Below are positions 55,346 to 64,000 of a DNA stretch of 64,000 nucleotides, piece after piece. A program made the position numbers and the translations under genes. Numbering within the stretch: the first letter of the stretch is position 1; each line of letters starts with the position of its first letter. The notes below the pieces were generated by a model. It had not been told where the DNA came from. It did not search any database and was given only the letters and a program-made list of their open reading frames with translations. The stretch is from Micromonospora sediminicola (GTDB lineage: Bacteria > Actinomycetota > Actinomycetes > Mycobacteriales > Micromonosporaceae). The DNA is taken from assembly GCF_900089585.1 (NCBI RefSeq), contig NZ_FLRH01000003.1, forward strand, positions 2,246,501 to 2,310,500, read 5' to 3'.

Positions 55346-57556
55346 GTGCCACCGAGGTCGGAGGAACCGCGCCGGGACGCCACGGGCTCCCGGCGCGGCT
55401 CGTCGCGGGGGGCCGAGCCACGGGAGCCGGGCGTCGGGGGCATCTCCGACGCCCGGGCCTACACGCCGCGCGGGCGCACCATCCGGGAGGGCGGCGCCGA
55501 GCAGCGTCGTACCCCCCGCAGCAGCCGGTCCGGCGACCCGTTCCGGCCGGCGTTGCAGGTGCTCGACGGCGGTCGGGCCGGGCGGGCCGGCCGCCGGGAG
55601 CCGGCGCCGGCGGGCGAGCCGGCCCGCGCCGGCCGCCGCACCACCACGCCGGGCGGCCGCGCCGGCGTGGTCCGGACCGTCGCGGACCGCTCCGCCCGCG
55701 AACCGTTCGACGACGAGGACGAGGGCCCGCCGCCACGGCGCCGGCCCGGTCCGCGCCGCCCGGCGGCCCGCCGGCCGGTGCGCAAGCCGCGCCGCCCGCC
55801 CCGGCTGGGCGACGCGGGCCGTCGGCTGCGGCTCGGCACCGTGCTGGCGCTGACGCTGTTCGCCAGCATCGGCGTCCGGCTGGTCTACCTGCAGACCGTG
55901 GACACCCCGGCGTACGCCGACGGCGGCCTGCCCAACCGGCTCGCCGTGGTCGAGCTGCCGGCGCCGCGCGGGGCCATCCTCGACCGGGCCGGCGAGCCGT
56001 TGGCGCACAGCGTCGAGGCCCGGTACGTCTTCGCCGACCCGACCCGGGTGAAGGACCGGTTCGCCACCGCGCGGCTGCTCTCCCCGCTGCTCGGCGTGCC
56101 GGCCTCGGAACTGGCCGACAAGATGCGCAAGCGCACCCTGCCCGGCACCGACACCCCGTCGCAGTTCGTCTACCTGGCGCGCGGTGTCGAGATCGGCCGG
56201 GCCAAGCAGATCATGGCGCTGGACCTGGCCGGCATCAACGTGCACCGGGACGAGCGGCGCGAGGTGCCCGGCGACGACCTGGCCGCCAACCTGATCGGCT
56301 TCGTCAGTCAGGACATGAACGGGCTGGAGGGGCTGGAGGCGAAGTACGACGACGTGCTGCGCGGGCAGGCCGGCAAGCGCACCTACGAGGTGGGCCTGGG
56401 CGACCTGGCCGCGCCGATCCCGGGCGGCTACAGCCGCACCACCCAGCCGAAGCCGGGCAGCTCCCTGCGGCTCACCATCGACCGGGACCTGCAGTTCATG
56501 ACCCAGCGGATCCTGGCGAAGCAGATGGCCCAGGCCAAGGGCAGCGTCGGCGCGGCCGTGATCATCGACGTCCCGACCGGTGAGGTGCTGGCCCAGGCCA
56601 GCCAGCCCACCTACAACGCGGCCGACCCGGGCAAGGTCGACTCGCCGTCGGACCGGGACGACGCCGCCACCACGTTCGTGGTGGACCCCGGTTCGATCCA
56701 CAAGGCGATCACGTTCGGCGCGGCGCTCCAGGAGGGCGTGATCACGCCGAACACCACGCTCCCCGTGCCGAACGTCATCGTCCGGGGTGGAGTGCCCTTC
56801 CAGGACACCCACAAGGCGAACGGCCGAACCATGAGCATTCCGGGCATGCTCGCCTTCTCGTCCAACGTCGGCACCATCGAGATCGCCGAGAAGCTGGGCA
56901 AGGACCGGCTGATCGACTACCAGAAGCGGTTCGGGCTGGGCCAGGCGACCGGTGAGGGCCTGCCGGGCGAGGCGCCCGGCCGGCTGCTCCCGGCCGACCA
57001 GTGGAGCGGCTCGGCGTGGGGGTCGGTGCCGATCGGGCACAGCGTGGACGCGACGCCGCTGCAGATGGCCGCCGCGTACAACGCGATCGCCAACAACGGG
57101 ACGTACGTGCAGCCGCACCTGATCAAGGAGACGGTCGGGCCGGACGGCCGGCGGACCCCGGGCGCCGCCCCGACCACCCGCTCGGTGCTCAGCCCGGCGA
57201 ACGCGGCCGACCTGCGGCGGATGATGGAGGCGGTCACCACGGTCGACGGCCCGGACGGGTCGGCCACCGGCCTGGCCGCCGCGGTGCCGGGCTACCGGGT
57301 GGCCGGCAAGACCGGCACCGGCCTGCGCTACGACAACGGCAAGAAGCAGCCCGGCGAGGTCGGGTCGTTCATCGGCATGGCCCCGGCGGAGAACCCGCGC
57401 TACGTGGTGGCGGTCTTCGTCTGGAGCCCCGGCGGCGGGGGCGGCGCGGTCGCCGCGCCGGCGTTCCGGGAGATGATGGGCTACACGCTCCGGCACTACC
57501 GGGTGCCGCCGTCGCTGACCGACAAGTCCCCGAAGTTCGAGGTCTTTCCGCGCTGA
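55346..57556 (+). CDS. ftsI: Septal class B penicillin-binding protein (PBP3)
   Basis: This 736-residue transpeptidase has a long, Arg/Gly/Pro-rich cytoplasmic N-terminus (about 1-160), one membrane helix (LRLGTVLALTLFASIGVRLVY, about 163-183), a dimerisation domain (DRAGEPLAHSVEARYVFADP) and the penicillin-binding domain. The active site SxxK is S450-I-H-K453, SxN is S505-S506-N507, and KTG is K655-T-G. It crosslinks septal peptidoglycan with FtsW. GTG 55346 lies 4 nt after the ftsL stop. The N-terminal tail is longer than usual. Confidence 0.95.
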   Translation: MPPRSEEPRRDATGSRRGSSRGAEPREPGVGGISDARAYTPRGRTIREGGAEQRRTPRSSRSGDPFRPALQVLDGGRAGRAGRREPAPAGEPARAGRRTTTPGGRAGVVRTVADRSAREPFDDEDEGPPPRRRPGPRRPAARRPVRKPRRPPRLGDAGRRLRLGTVLALTLFASIGVRLVYLQTVDTPAYADGGLPNRLAVVELPAPRGAILDRAGEPLAHSVEARYVFADPTRVKDRFATARLLSPLLGVPASELADKMRKRTLPGTDTPSQFVYLARGVEIGRAKQIMALDLAGINVHRDERREVPGDDLAANLIGFVSQDMNGLEGLEAKYDDVLRGQAGKRTYEVGLGDLAAPIPGGYSRTTQPKPGSSLRLTIDRDLQFMTQRILAKQMAQAKGSVGAAVIIDVPTGEVLAQASQPTYNAADPGKVDSPSDRDDAATTFVVDPGSIHKAITFGAALQEGVITPNTTLPVPNVIVRGGVPFQDTHKANGRTMSIPGMLAFSSNVGTIEIAEKLGKDRLIDYQKRFGLGQATGEGLPGEAPGRLLPADQWSGSAWGSVPIGHSVDATPLQMAAAYNAIANNGTYVQPHLIKETVGPDGRRTPGAAPTTRSVLSPANAADLRRMMEAVTTVDGPDGSATGLAAAVPGYRVAGKTGTGLRYDNGKKQPGEVGSFIGMAPAENPRYVVAVFVWSPGGGGGAVAAPAFREMMGYTLRHYRVPPSLTDKSPKFEVFPR

Positions 57557-57633
57557 GCCGGCACGGCGGGACATCATCGGTGAGTGGCGACGAACCACCG
57601 GGGCGGCTGTGCGGTCGGAACCGGACGACCGGG

Positions 57634-57639
57634 TAGGGT
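57634..57639 (+). promoter_or_regulatory. Candidate -10 for a leaderless murE transcript
   Basis: TAGGGT lies 8 bp upstream of the murE GTG (57648), the spacing expected if transcription starts at the start codon. The -35 region is not obvious. The murE gene may have an internal promoter as well as readthrough. Confidence 0.4.
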
Positions 57640-57647
57640 CTGACGCC

Positions 57648-59171
57648 GTGCCCGGCAATCCACGTCCCGCCACCGTGCGTCCCGTCCGGCTCGGCGACCT
57701 CGCCGCCCGACTGGCGCTGACGCCGCCGGAGGCCGCCGCCGAGCCGGCCGTCACCGGCGTCACCCACGCCAGCCAGGAGGTCCGTCCCGGCGACCTGTAC
57801 GCCGCCCTGCCCGGCGCCCGCCGGCACGGCGCGGAGTTCGCCGCCGCCGCGGCCGCTGCCGGCGCGGTGGCCGTGCTGACCGACCCGGCCGGCGTGGCGC
57901 TGGCCGCCGACGCCGGGCTGCCCGTGCTGGTCGTCGACGACCCCCGGGCCGCGCTCGGTGAGGTCGCCGCCATGGTCTACGGCGACCCGACCGCCGGGCT
58001 GACCGTGATCGGGGTGACCGGCACCGCCGGCAAGACCTCCACCAGCTACCTGATCGAGTCCGGCCTGCGCGCCGCCGGGCACACCACCGGCCTGATCGGC
58101 ACCGTGGAGACCCGCCTCGGTGACCTGGTGGTGGACAGCGTCCGGACCACCCCGGAGGCCACCGACCTGCACGCCATGCTCGCGGTGGCCCGCGAGCGGG
58201 GGGTGGACGCGGTGGTCATGGAGGTGTCCAGCCACGCGCTCGCCATGGGCCGGGTCGGCGGGGTCCGGTTCGACGTCGGCGGCTACACCAACTTCGGCTC
58301 CGACCACCTGGACTTCCACGCCGACGAGGCGGACTACTTCGCCGCCAAGGCCCGCCTCTTCGACGGGCGCTGCCGGGTGGAGGTGCTCAACCACGACGAC
58401 CCGGCGCTGCGACCGCTGCACAAGCCGGAGACCGTGACCTACTCGGCGGCCGGCGACCCGACCGCCACCTGGTGGGCCGACGGGATCGACGGGGAGGGCT
58501 ACGCCCAGCGCTTCACGCTGCACGGCCCGGACGGGCTGACCCTGCCCACCGCCGTGGCGCTGCCCGGCCGGCACAACGTGGCCAACGCGCTGCTGGCCGT
58601 CGCCACCCTGGTCGCCGCCGGCGTCGACCCGGCTGTCGCGGCGCGCGGCGTGGCCGCCTGCGGCGGCGTGCCCGGCCGGCTGGAGCTGGTCAGCGGCGAC
58701 GCGCCGGTACGCGGGGTGGTCGACTACGCGCACAAGGCGAACGCCATCGAGGCGGTGCTGACCGCGCTGCGCGGCCTGACCGACGGCCGGCTGGTCTGCG
58801 TGCTGGGCGCCGGCGGCGACCGGGACCGGGGCAAGCGCCCGGTGATGGGCGAGGTGGCCGCCCGGGGCGCCGACGTGGTGCTGGTGACCGACGACAACCC
58901 GCGTACCGAGGACCCGGCCCTGATCCGCTCCGAGGTGCTGGCCGGCGCGTACGCCGCCGCCGCACCGGCCCGGATCATCGAGGTGCCCGGCCGGCGGGCG
59001 GCGATCGAGGAGGCGGTCCGGGTGGCCGAACCGGGTGACGTGGTGGCGGTGCTGGGCAAGGGCCAGGAGCGTGGCCAGGAGATCGGCGGCGAGGTGCTGC
59101 CGTTCGACGACCGGGTGGAGCTGGCGGCGGCGCTGCGCGCCCGCTTCGGTGACCTGGTGGGTCGGCGATGA
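57648..59171 (+). CDS. murE: UDP-MurNAc-tripeptide synthetase (meso-DAP-adding)
   Basis: This 507-residue Mur ligase has the P-loop [16 protein letters not shown], the FNMEVSSH-type block [15 protein letters not shown] and the meso-diaminopimelate selectivity motif DNPRTEDP. It adds DAP to UDP-MurNAc-L-Ala-D-Glu. GTG 57648 is chosen because it begins the family-like region ([11 protein letters not shown] follows) and a -10 box precedes it. ATG 59168 of murF overlaps its stop. Confidence 0.96.
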   Translation: MPGNPRPATVRPVRLGDLAARLALTPPEAAAEPAVTGVTHASQEVRPGDLYAALPGARRHGAEFAAAAAAAGAVAVLTDPAGVALAADAGLPVLVVDDPRAALGEVAAMVYGDPTAGLTVIGVTGTAGKTSTSYLIESGLRAAGHTTGLIGTVETRLGDLVVDSVRTTPEATDLHAMLAVARERGVDAVVMEVSSHALAMGRVGGVRFDVGGYTNFGSDHLDFHADEADYFAAKARLFDGRCRVEVLNHDDPALRPLHKPETVTYSAAGDPTATWWADGIDGEGYAQRFTLHGPDGLTLPTAVALPGRHNVANALLAVATLVAAGVDPAVAARGVAACGGVPGRLELVSGDAPVRGVVDYAHKANAIEAVLTALRGLTDGRLVCVLGAGGDRDRGKRPVMGEVAARGADVVLVTDDNPRTEDPALIRSEVLAGAYAAAAPARIIEVPGRRAAIEEAVRVAEPGDVVAVLGKGQERGQEIGGEVLPFDDRVELAAALRARFGDLVGRR

Positions 59172-60577
59172 TCCCGCTGACGCTGGCCGAGGTGGCCGCC
59201 GCGGTCGACGGTCGACTGACCGGCGCCGACCCGGAGGCCCGGGTCACCGGGACGGTGGAGTTCGACTCCCGCAAGGTGGCGCCGGGCGGGCTCTTCGTCG
59301 CCTTCCCCGGCGAGCGGGTCGACGGCCACGACTACGCCGCCGGCGCGGTGGAGGCCGGCGCGGTGGCCGTGCTCGGCACCCGGGAGGTGCCCGGCGTGCC
59401 GATGGTGCTGGTCGACGACGCGCTCGACGCGATGGGCCGGCTGGCCCGCGCCGTGGTCGACCGGCTGCCCGAACTGACCGTGATCGGGCTGACCGGCTCC
59501 TCCGGCAAGACCACCACCAAGGATCTGATCGCCCAGCTGGCGGTCCGGCTCGGCCCGACCGTGGCGCCGCCCGGATCGTTCAACAACGAGCTGGGGCACC
59601 CGTACACCGCGTTGCAGGCCACGCCGGAGACGCGCTACCTGGTGATGGAGAAGGGCGCCCGGGGGGTGGGCCACGTCCGTTACCTGTGCGACGTGGTGCC
59701 GCCGCGGATCTCGGTGGTGCTCAACGTGGGGGTGGCGCACCTCGGCGAGTTCGGCTCGGTGGAGGCCATCGCGCTGGCCAAGGGGGAACTGGTCGAGGCG
59801 CTGCCCGCCGACGGGCTGGCCGTGCTGAACGCCGACGACCCCCGGGTCGACGCGATGGCGTCGCGGACGCCGGCCCGGGTGGTCCGCTACGGCGAGTCCG
59901 CGCACGCCGACGTGCGCGCCGTGGACGTGACGCTGGACGGCCGGGGACGGCCCTCGTACACGCTGGTCACCCCGGAGGGCAGCGCCCCGGTGCGGCTCGG
60001 GTTGACCGGCCGGCACCAGGTGTCCAACTCCCTCGCGGCCGCGGCGGTCGGCCGGGAGCTGGGCCTGCCGCTGCCCGACCTGGCGGCGGCGCTGAACGAG
60101 CTGGGTCTGGTCTCCACCCGGCGGATGGACGTCGTCGAACGCTCCGACGGCGTGACGCTGATCGACGACTCGTACAACGCCAACCCGGCCTCGACCGGCG
60201 TGGCGCTGCGCGCCTTGGCCAGCATGCGCGGCGAGGGGCGTACCGTCGCGGTGCTCGGCTACATGGCCGAGCTGGGCGACTTCGAACGGGAGGGACATCA
60301 GCAGGTCGGCCGGCTCGCGGCCGAGCTGGGAGTGGACCGGCTGCTCGTGGTGGGCGAGCCGGCGGCGCCGATCCACGAGGGCGCGACAGCGGTAGGCAAC
60401 TGGGGAGGAGAGTCGGTGCTGCTCACCGATCAGGCGGCGGCCGTCGAGGTGCTGCGGAGCGAGCTGCGTCCGGGCGACGTGGTGCTGGTGAAGGGCTCCC
60501 GGTACCGGACCTGGGAGGTGGCCGACGCGCTGCGCGCGGACGCCGCTGCGGACGGGACGGAGGGCGGCGCCGCATGA
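59168..60577 (+). CDS. murF: UDP-MurNAc-tripeptide--D-alanyl-D-alanine ligase
   Basis: This 469-residue Mur ligase has the P-loop [43 protein letters not shown] and [11 protein letters not shown], typical of MurF. It adds D-Ala-D-Ala. ATG 59168 overlaps the murE stop by 4 bp (ATGA) and its own stop overlaps mraY (ATGA), so murE-murF-mraY are coupled. Confidence 0.96.
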   Translation: MIPLTLAEVAAAVDGRLTGADPEARVTGTVEFDSRKVAPGGLFVAFPGERVDGHDYAAGAVEAGAVAVLGTREVPGVPMVLVDDALDAMGRLARAVVDRLPELTVIGLTGSSGKTTTKDLIAQLAVRLGPTVAPPGSFNNELGHPYTALQATPETRYLVMEKGARGVGHVRYLCDVVPPRISVVLNVGVAHLGEFGSVEAIALAKGELVEALPADGLAVLNADDPRVDAMASRTPARVVRYGESAHADVRAVDVTLDGRGRPSYTLVTPEGSAPVRLGLTGRHQVSNSLAAAAVGRELGLPLPDLAAALNELGLVSTRRMDVVERSDGVTLIDDSYNANPASTGVALRALASMRGEGRTVAVLGYMAELGDFEREGHQQVGRLAAELGVDRLLVVGEPAAPIHEGATAVGNWGGESVLLTDQAAAVEVLRSELRPGDVVLVKGSRYRTWEVADALRADAAADGTEGGAA

Positions 60578-61704
60578 GGGCGGTCATCGTCGCCATCGGG
60601 GTCGCGTTCCTGATCTCGCTGTTCTGCACCCCGATCGCGATCAAGGTGTTCGCCCGGCTGAAGGCCGGCCAGCCGATCCGATCGAACCTCGGACTCGCCA
60701 GCAACGAGGGCAAGAAGGGCACGCCGACCATGGGCGGCGTGGTCTTCATCCTGGCCACGGTGATCGCGTACGTCGCCGGGCACCTGGCCCTGACCACGCT
60801 GCCGGACGCGCAGATCGCGCAGGTCGAGCCGACCATCACGGCGCTGGTGCTGCTGGGGCTGATGGTGTTCTCCGGCGCGGTCGGCTTCATCGACGACTTC
60901 CTGAAGGTCCGCAAGCGGCACAGCGGCGGCCTCAACAAGCGGGGCAAGCTGGCCGGGCAGATCCTGGTCGGCGCGGTCTTCGGCGCGGTGGCGGTCTACT
61001 TCCCGTCGAGCATGACCGACGCCGGCGGCAACGCGACCAACACCGAGACGGTGGGCAGCACCACGCTGAGCTTCATCCGGGACATCCCGGCGCTGGAGAT
61101 CGGCAAGATCGGCGCGGTGATCGTCATCATCATGGTGGTGATGGCGGCGACCAACGGCGTCAACCTCACCGACGGCCTGGACGGCCTGGCCACCGGCGCC
61201 TCGGTGATGGTCCTCGCCGCGTACGCGTTGATCGCGTTCTGGCAGTACCGGCACTGGTGTGCGGACCCGAACTACCCGGCCGGGGAATACTGCTACACCG
61301 TGCGCGACCCGCTGGAGATCGCGCTGATCGCCGGCGCGGCGGCCGGGGCCTGCGTCGGCTTCCTCTGGTGGAACACCTCGCCGGCCCGCATCTTCATGGG
61401 TGACACCGGTGCGCTCGGGCTGGGTGGCCTGATCGCCGGCATGGCGATGTCCACCCGGACCGTCCTGCTGCTGCCGATCCTGGGCGGCCTGTTCGTGATC
61501 ATCACGATGTCGGTGGTCATCCAGATCATCTCGTTCCGCACCACCGGCAAGCGGGTGTTCCGGATGTCGCCGCTGCAGCACCACTTCGAGTTGGCCGGCT
61601 GGAGCGAGGTCAACATCGTGGTCCGGTTTTGGATCATCGCCGGGATCGGCGTGGCCATCGCGCTGGGCCTGTTCTACAGCGAGTTCCTCGCCGCGGTCAG
61701 CTAG
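60574..61704 (+). CDS. mraY: Phospho-MurNAc-pentapeptide translocase
   Basis: This 376-residue polytopic enzyme (about ten helices) transfers phospho-MurNAc-pentapeptide to undecaprenyl phosphate. Catalytic blocks are [34 protein letters not shown] with the DD pair, [28 protein letters not shown] and [12 protein letters not shown]. The TAG stop is 4 bp before a perfect 50-bp palindrome. No murD follows, which departs from the usual order. Confidence 0.97.
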   Translation: MRAVIVAIGVAFLISLFCTPIAIKVFARLKAGQPIRSNLGLASNEGKKGTPTMGGVVFILATVIAYVAGHLALTTLPDAQIAQVEPTITALVLLGLMVFSGAVGFIDDFLKVRKRHSGGLNKRGKLAGQILVGAVFGAVAVYFPSSMTDAGGNATNTETVGSTTLSFIRDIPALEIGKIGAVIVIIMVVMAATNGVNLTDGLDGLATGASVMVLAAYALIAFWQYRHWCADPNYPAGEYCYTVRDPLEIALIAGAAAGACVGFLWWNTSPARIFMGDTGALGLGGLIAGMAMSTRTVLLLPILGGLFVIITMSVVIQIISFRTTGKRVFRMSPLQHHFELAGWSEVNIVVRFWIIAGIGVAIALGLFYSEFLAAVS

Positions 61705-61708
61705 GTGT

Positions 61709-61758
61709 AAGGAAGGGCCCCTTCTTAACAGACGTCTGTTAAGAAGGGGCCCTTCCTT
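61709..61758. repeat. Perfect 50-bp palindrome after mraY (GGGGCCC family, copy 3)
   Basis: Arms 61709-61733 and 61734-61758 are exact reverse complements with no loop: AAGGAAGGGCCCCTTCTTAA then CAGAC at the centre. It shares the half-unit of the 14486 and 17601 repeats but is head-to-head rather than tandem. It fills the place where murD usually sits. Confidence 0.95.
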
Positions 61759-61824
61759 CAGTTCCGACACGCCGACCGGGCGGTTGCGCCACGGGCGGGC
61801 GGGTCGAGCCGCCATGATGGGCGG

Positions 61825-63357
61825 GTGGGGGAGGGACGAGACATCCAGGCCAGCAGCGACCCGCCGACCCGCCGCGCGCCCGCGGCCACGCCGCCGGCCG
61901 ATCCACCGGCCGTCGCGGCGGGCTGGGATCCGGCCGGCGGCCTGGCCGCGTTGCGCGGCCTGCTGGCCCGCCCGCTCGCCTCCTACTACCTGCTGCTGTC
62001 CAGCACCGGCCTGCTGCTGCTGATCGGCCTCACCATGGTCTTCTCCGCGACCAGCGTGAAGGACTTCGCCGAGGGTGGCGACGCGTCGGCGTCGCTGACC
62101 AAGCAGGCCGTCTTCGCGGTGATCGGCATCGGCGCGTTCTGGGCCTGTCAGCGGCTGCCCGCACGCACGTTCCGGGCGGTGAGCCGCCCGGCTCTCGGCG
62201 TGGCGGTGGCGCTGATGCTGCTGCTCAACCTGCTCGTCGCGCTGGAATCGCTGTTCGGGGTGGCGTCCATCGGGCCGTTGAAGGCCGAACTCCTGTCGCT
62301 CTCCCTCGGCCCGATCTCGCTGCAACCGGTCGAGGTGGCGAAGTTCGCGCTGGTGCTGTGGGCGGCGCACGTGCTGGCCCGCAAGGGCGCCGCGCTGGGC
62401 TGGTGGCGGGAACTGGCCACGCCGCTGTTCCCGGTGGTCGGTCTGCTGTTCGTGCTGGTCGGCTTCAACGACCTGGGCAGCATGCTCTGCCTGCTGGCGC
62501 TCGTGGTCGGGCTGCTGTGGGCGGCCGGCGTGCGGGGCCGGGTCTTCGCCGCGCTCTCCGCGATCGGGCTGGCCGGCATCGGCCTGCTGGTGGCCGCCGC
62601 CTCGCTCGGCGCGGGCTCGGGCTCGCGGGACGCCGACAACTACCGGCTCGGCCGGCTCACCATGTGGCTCGACCCGCCGTCCCCGAAGACCTGCTTCGAG
62701 CAGGAGCTGGACTACTGCTACCAGCTCGTGCAGGCCCGCTACGCGATCGGCAACGGCGGCTGGTTCGGCGTCGGCCTGGGCCAGAGCTCACTGAAGTGGA
62801 ACTACCTGCCCGAGGCGCACAACGACTTCATCTTCGCCATCGTCGCCGAGGAGCTGGGCGTGGTGGGCTGCACCGTGATCCTGGCGCTGTTCGCCGTGCT
62901 CGCGTACACCGGGATGCGGATCGCCCGCCGGGTCGAGGACCCGTTCCGCCGGCTCGCCGCCGCCGGCGTGACCGCCTGGCTGGTCGGCCAGGCCGTGATC
63001 AACATCGGCGGCGTGACCGGCCTGCTGCCGCTGACCGGCGTACCCCTGCCGTTCATCTCCGACGGCGGCAGCGCCCTGGTGGTGACGTTGGCTGCGATCG
63101 GCATGCTCGCCTCCTTCGCCCGCGCCGAGCCGGACGCGGCCCGCGCCCTGCATGCCCGTCCACCGGCCCGATGGGTCCGACTAGTGTGGGCCCCGTTGCC
63201 GCCGCTTCCCGGCCGGCGCCGTCGACCGGCGCCGCCCCCGGCGGACCGTGGGTCCGTGCCCCGGTCCCGGCAGCGACGGCAGGACGACCAGGCCGCGCCG
63301 CGCGGCGCCCGGCCCGACCGGGCGCGCGCCGGCTCGGCGAGCGAGAGGAGACGCTGA
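61825..63357 (+). CDS. ftsW: Septal peptidoglycan polymerase (SEDS family)
   Basis: This 510-residue SEDS protein has about ten membrane helices (about 60-430), with LTMVFSATSVKDFAEGG, AHNDFIFAIVAEELG and GVPLPFISDGGSALV as signature blocks. FtsW is the glycosyltransferase paired with FtsI. A Pro/Ala-rich cytoplasmic N-terminus (1-50) and a long basic C-terminal tail (about 440-510) flank the core. GTG 61825 is the nearest in-frame start. The stop and the murG ATG share one base (TGATG). Confidence 0.93.
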   Translation: MGEGRDIQASSDPPTRRAPAATPPADPPAVAAGWDPAGGLAALRGLLARPLASYYLLLSSTGLLLLIGLTMVFSATSVKDFAEGGDASASLTKQAVFAVIGIGAFWACQRLPARTFRAVSRPALGVAVALMLLLNLLVALESLFGVASIGPLKAELLSLSLGPISLQPVEVAKFALVLWAAHVLARKGAALGWWRELATPLFPVVGLLFVLVGFNDLGSMLCLLALVVGLLWAAGVRGRVFAALSAIGLAGIGLLVAAASLGAGSGSRDADNYRLGRLTMWLDPPSPKTCFEQELDYCYQLVQARYAIGNGGWFGVGLGQSSLKWNYLPEAHNDFIFAIVAEELGVVGCTVILALFAVLAYTGMRIARRVEDPFRRLAAAGVTAWLVGQAVINIGGVTGLLPLTGVPLPFISDGGSALVVTLAAIGMLASFARAEPDAARALHARPPARWVRLVWAPLPPLPGRRRRPAPPPADRGSVPRSRQRRQDDQAAPRGARPDRARAGSASERRR

Positions 63358-64000
63358 TGGGTCCGCTGCGTTCGGTGGTGCTCTGCGGAGGGGGTACGGG
63401 CGGGCACATCTACCCGCTGCTCGCCTTCGCCGACTGCCTGCGCCGACACGACCCGAGCGTCCGGATCACGTGTCTGGGCACACCCAAGGGCCTGGAGAAC
63501 GAGCTGATCCCGCCGGCCGGCTACGACCTGCGCCAGATCCCGGCCTACCAACTGCCCCGGTCGGTCAACATGAGCCTGGTGCGCACGCCGGACCGGATGT
63601 GGAAGGCGGCCCGCGCGGCGGGCAAGGTGATCGACGAGGTCCAGGCCGACGTGGTGATCGGCTTCGGCGGATACGTCTCGGTGCCCGGCTACCTGGCCGC
63701 GTGGCGCCGCGACCTGCCGATCGTCATCCACGAGGTCAACGTGCCGCCGGGTGTGGCGAACCGGCTCGGCATGAAGTTCACCAAGAACGTCGCGGTGGGC
63801 TTCCCGCACCAGCCGGCCCAGGCCGAGGCCCTGCGCGACGCCCGGGTGGTCGGCGTACCGCTGCGCCGTGGGATCGCCGGGCTGGACCGGGCCGCCCTGC
63901 GCGACGCCGCCCGCGCCCACTTCGGGCTCCGCCCCGACCTGCCGGTGCTCTTCGTGGCCGGTGGCTCGCAGGGCGCCCGTTCGATCAACCTGGCGGTGTC
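63357..64000 (+). CDS. murG: Undecaprenyl-PP-MurNAc-pentapeptide GlcNAc transferase, 3' end beyond window
   Basis: From ATG 63357 the frame reads MGPLRSVVLCGGGTGGHIYP, with the GGTGGH donor loop, then VVIGFGGYVSVPGYLAA, PIVIHEVNVPPGVANRL and LFVAGGSQGARSINLAV, all MurG blocks. About 214 residues are visible of roughly 365. GAGAGGAG precedes the start, and the start overlaps the ftsW stop as TGATG. It adds GlcNAc to lipid I to make lipid II. Confidence 0.96.
   Translation, partial: MGPLRSVVLCGGGTGGHIYPLLAFADCLRRHDPSVRITCLGTPKGLENELIPPAGYDLRQIPAYQLPRSVNMSLVRTPDRMWKAARAAGKVIDEVQADVVIGFGGYVSVPGYLAAWRRDLPIVIHEVNVPPGVANRLGMKFTKNVAVGFPHQPAQAEALRDARVVGVPLRRGIAGLDRAALRDAARAHFGLRPDLPVLFVAGGSQGARSINLAV

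Overview
The window looks like chromosomal DNA from a Micromonosporaceae actinomycete, most likely Micromonospora or a close relative. The basis is very high G+C, GTG/ATG starts with 4-bp ATGA/GTGA overlaps, close resemblance of the proteins to actinobacterial families, and several families of short palindromic intergenic repeats. No tRNA, rRNA, CRISPR array, transposase or phage gene was found. Organism assignment is inference.

Layout. (1) 1-3834: partial glutathione peroxidase, a secreted CBM2-GH18 chitinase, an AraC regulator and a small lipoprotein. (2) 3926-14446: class II DAHP synthase, threonine aldolase, endonuclease IV, a PASTA Ser/Thr kinase divergent from a small HTH protein, a polyprenyl diphosphate synthase, an XRE-type regulator, MetF and a CDP-alcohol phosphatidyltransferase. 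The aroG / kinase / HTH / prenyl synthase / metF set resembles the mycobacterial aroG-pknL-Rv2175c-idsA2 neighbourhood. (3) 14546-19845: a tightly overlapping minus-strand operon YbaK-CrtA-GNAT-CruF-CruG-CrtI, which looks like a carotenoid tailoring operon. (4) 19912-24052: a DinB-fold protein, a TetR regulator and a three-gene transmembrane flavin electron-transfer module (ferric-reductase-like protein, FMN-binding protein, ApbE). (5) 24226-35784: a LexA-type box followed by HEPN protein-imuA-imuB-dnaE2 (the SOS mutasome), then a small protein, a methyltransferase, a phosphodiesterase, DNA polymerase IV and a DUF3040 protein. (6) 35785-36701: non-coding, packed with tandem and inverted repeats. 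(7) 36702-41536: MoxR-DUF58-transglutaminase operon. (8) 41731-44726: leuS with what looks like a complete leucine leader-peptide attenuator. (9) 44769-48444: an ABC exporter divergent from a NarL-type two-component system, followed by another repeat-rich non-coding stretch. (10) 49224-52674: MurT/GatD lipid II amidation operon with DedA-like and phosphotransferase genes. (11) 52900-64000: the division and cell wall cluster mraZ-rsmH-ftsL-ftsI-murE-murF-mraY-ftsW-murG, with an MraZ-type repeat operator at its promoter.

The most notable observations are: murD is absent between mraY and ftsW, and a perfect 50-bp palindrome lies in that position; the leuS leader peptide contains Leu-Leu-Leu with rare CTT codons and is followed by a T-tailed terminator; imuB carries a 13-copy, 30-bp in-frame minisatellite; one palindromic repeat sits in frame inside cruF; and a dispersed repeat begins exactly at the stop codon of three different genes. 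I do not claim a wholly new defence or biosynthetic system here. The repeats and the leuS leader are the best candidates for undescribed biology.
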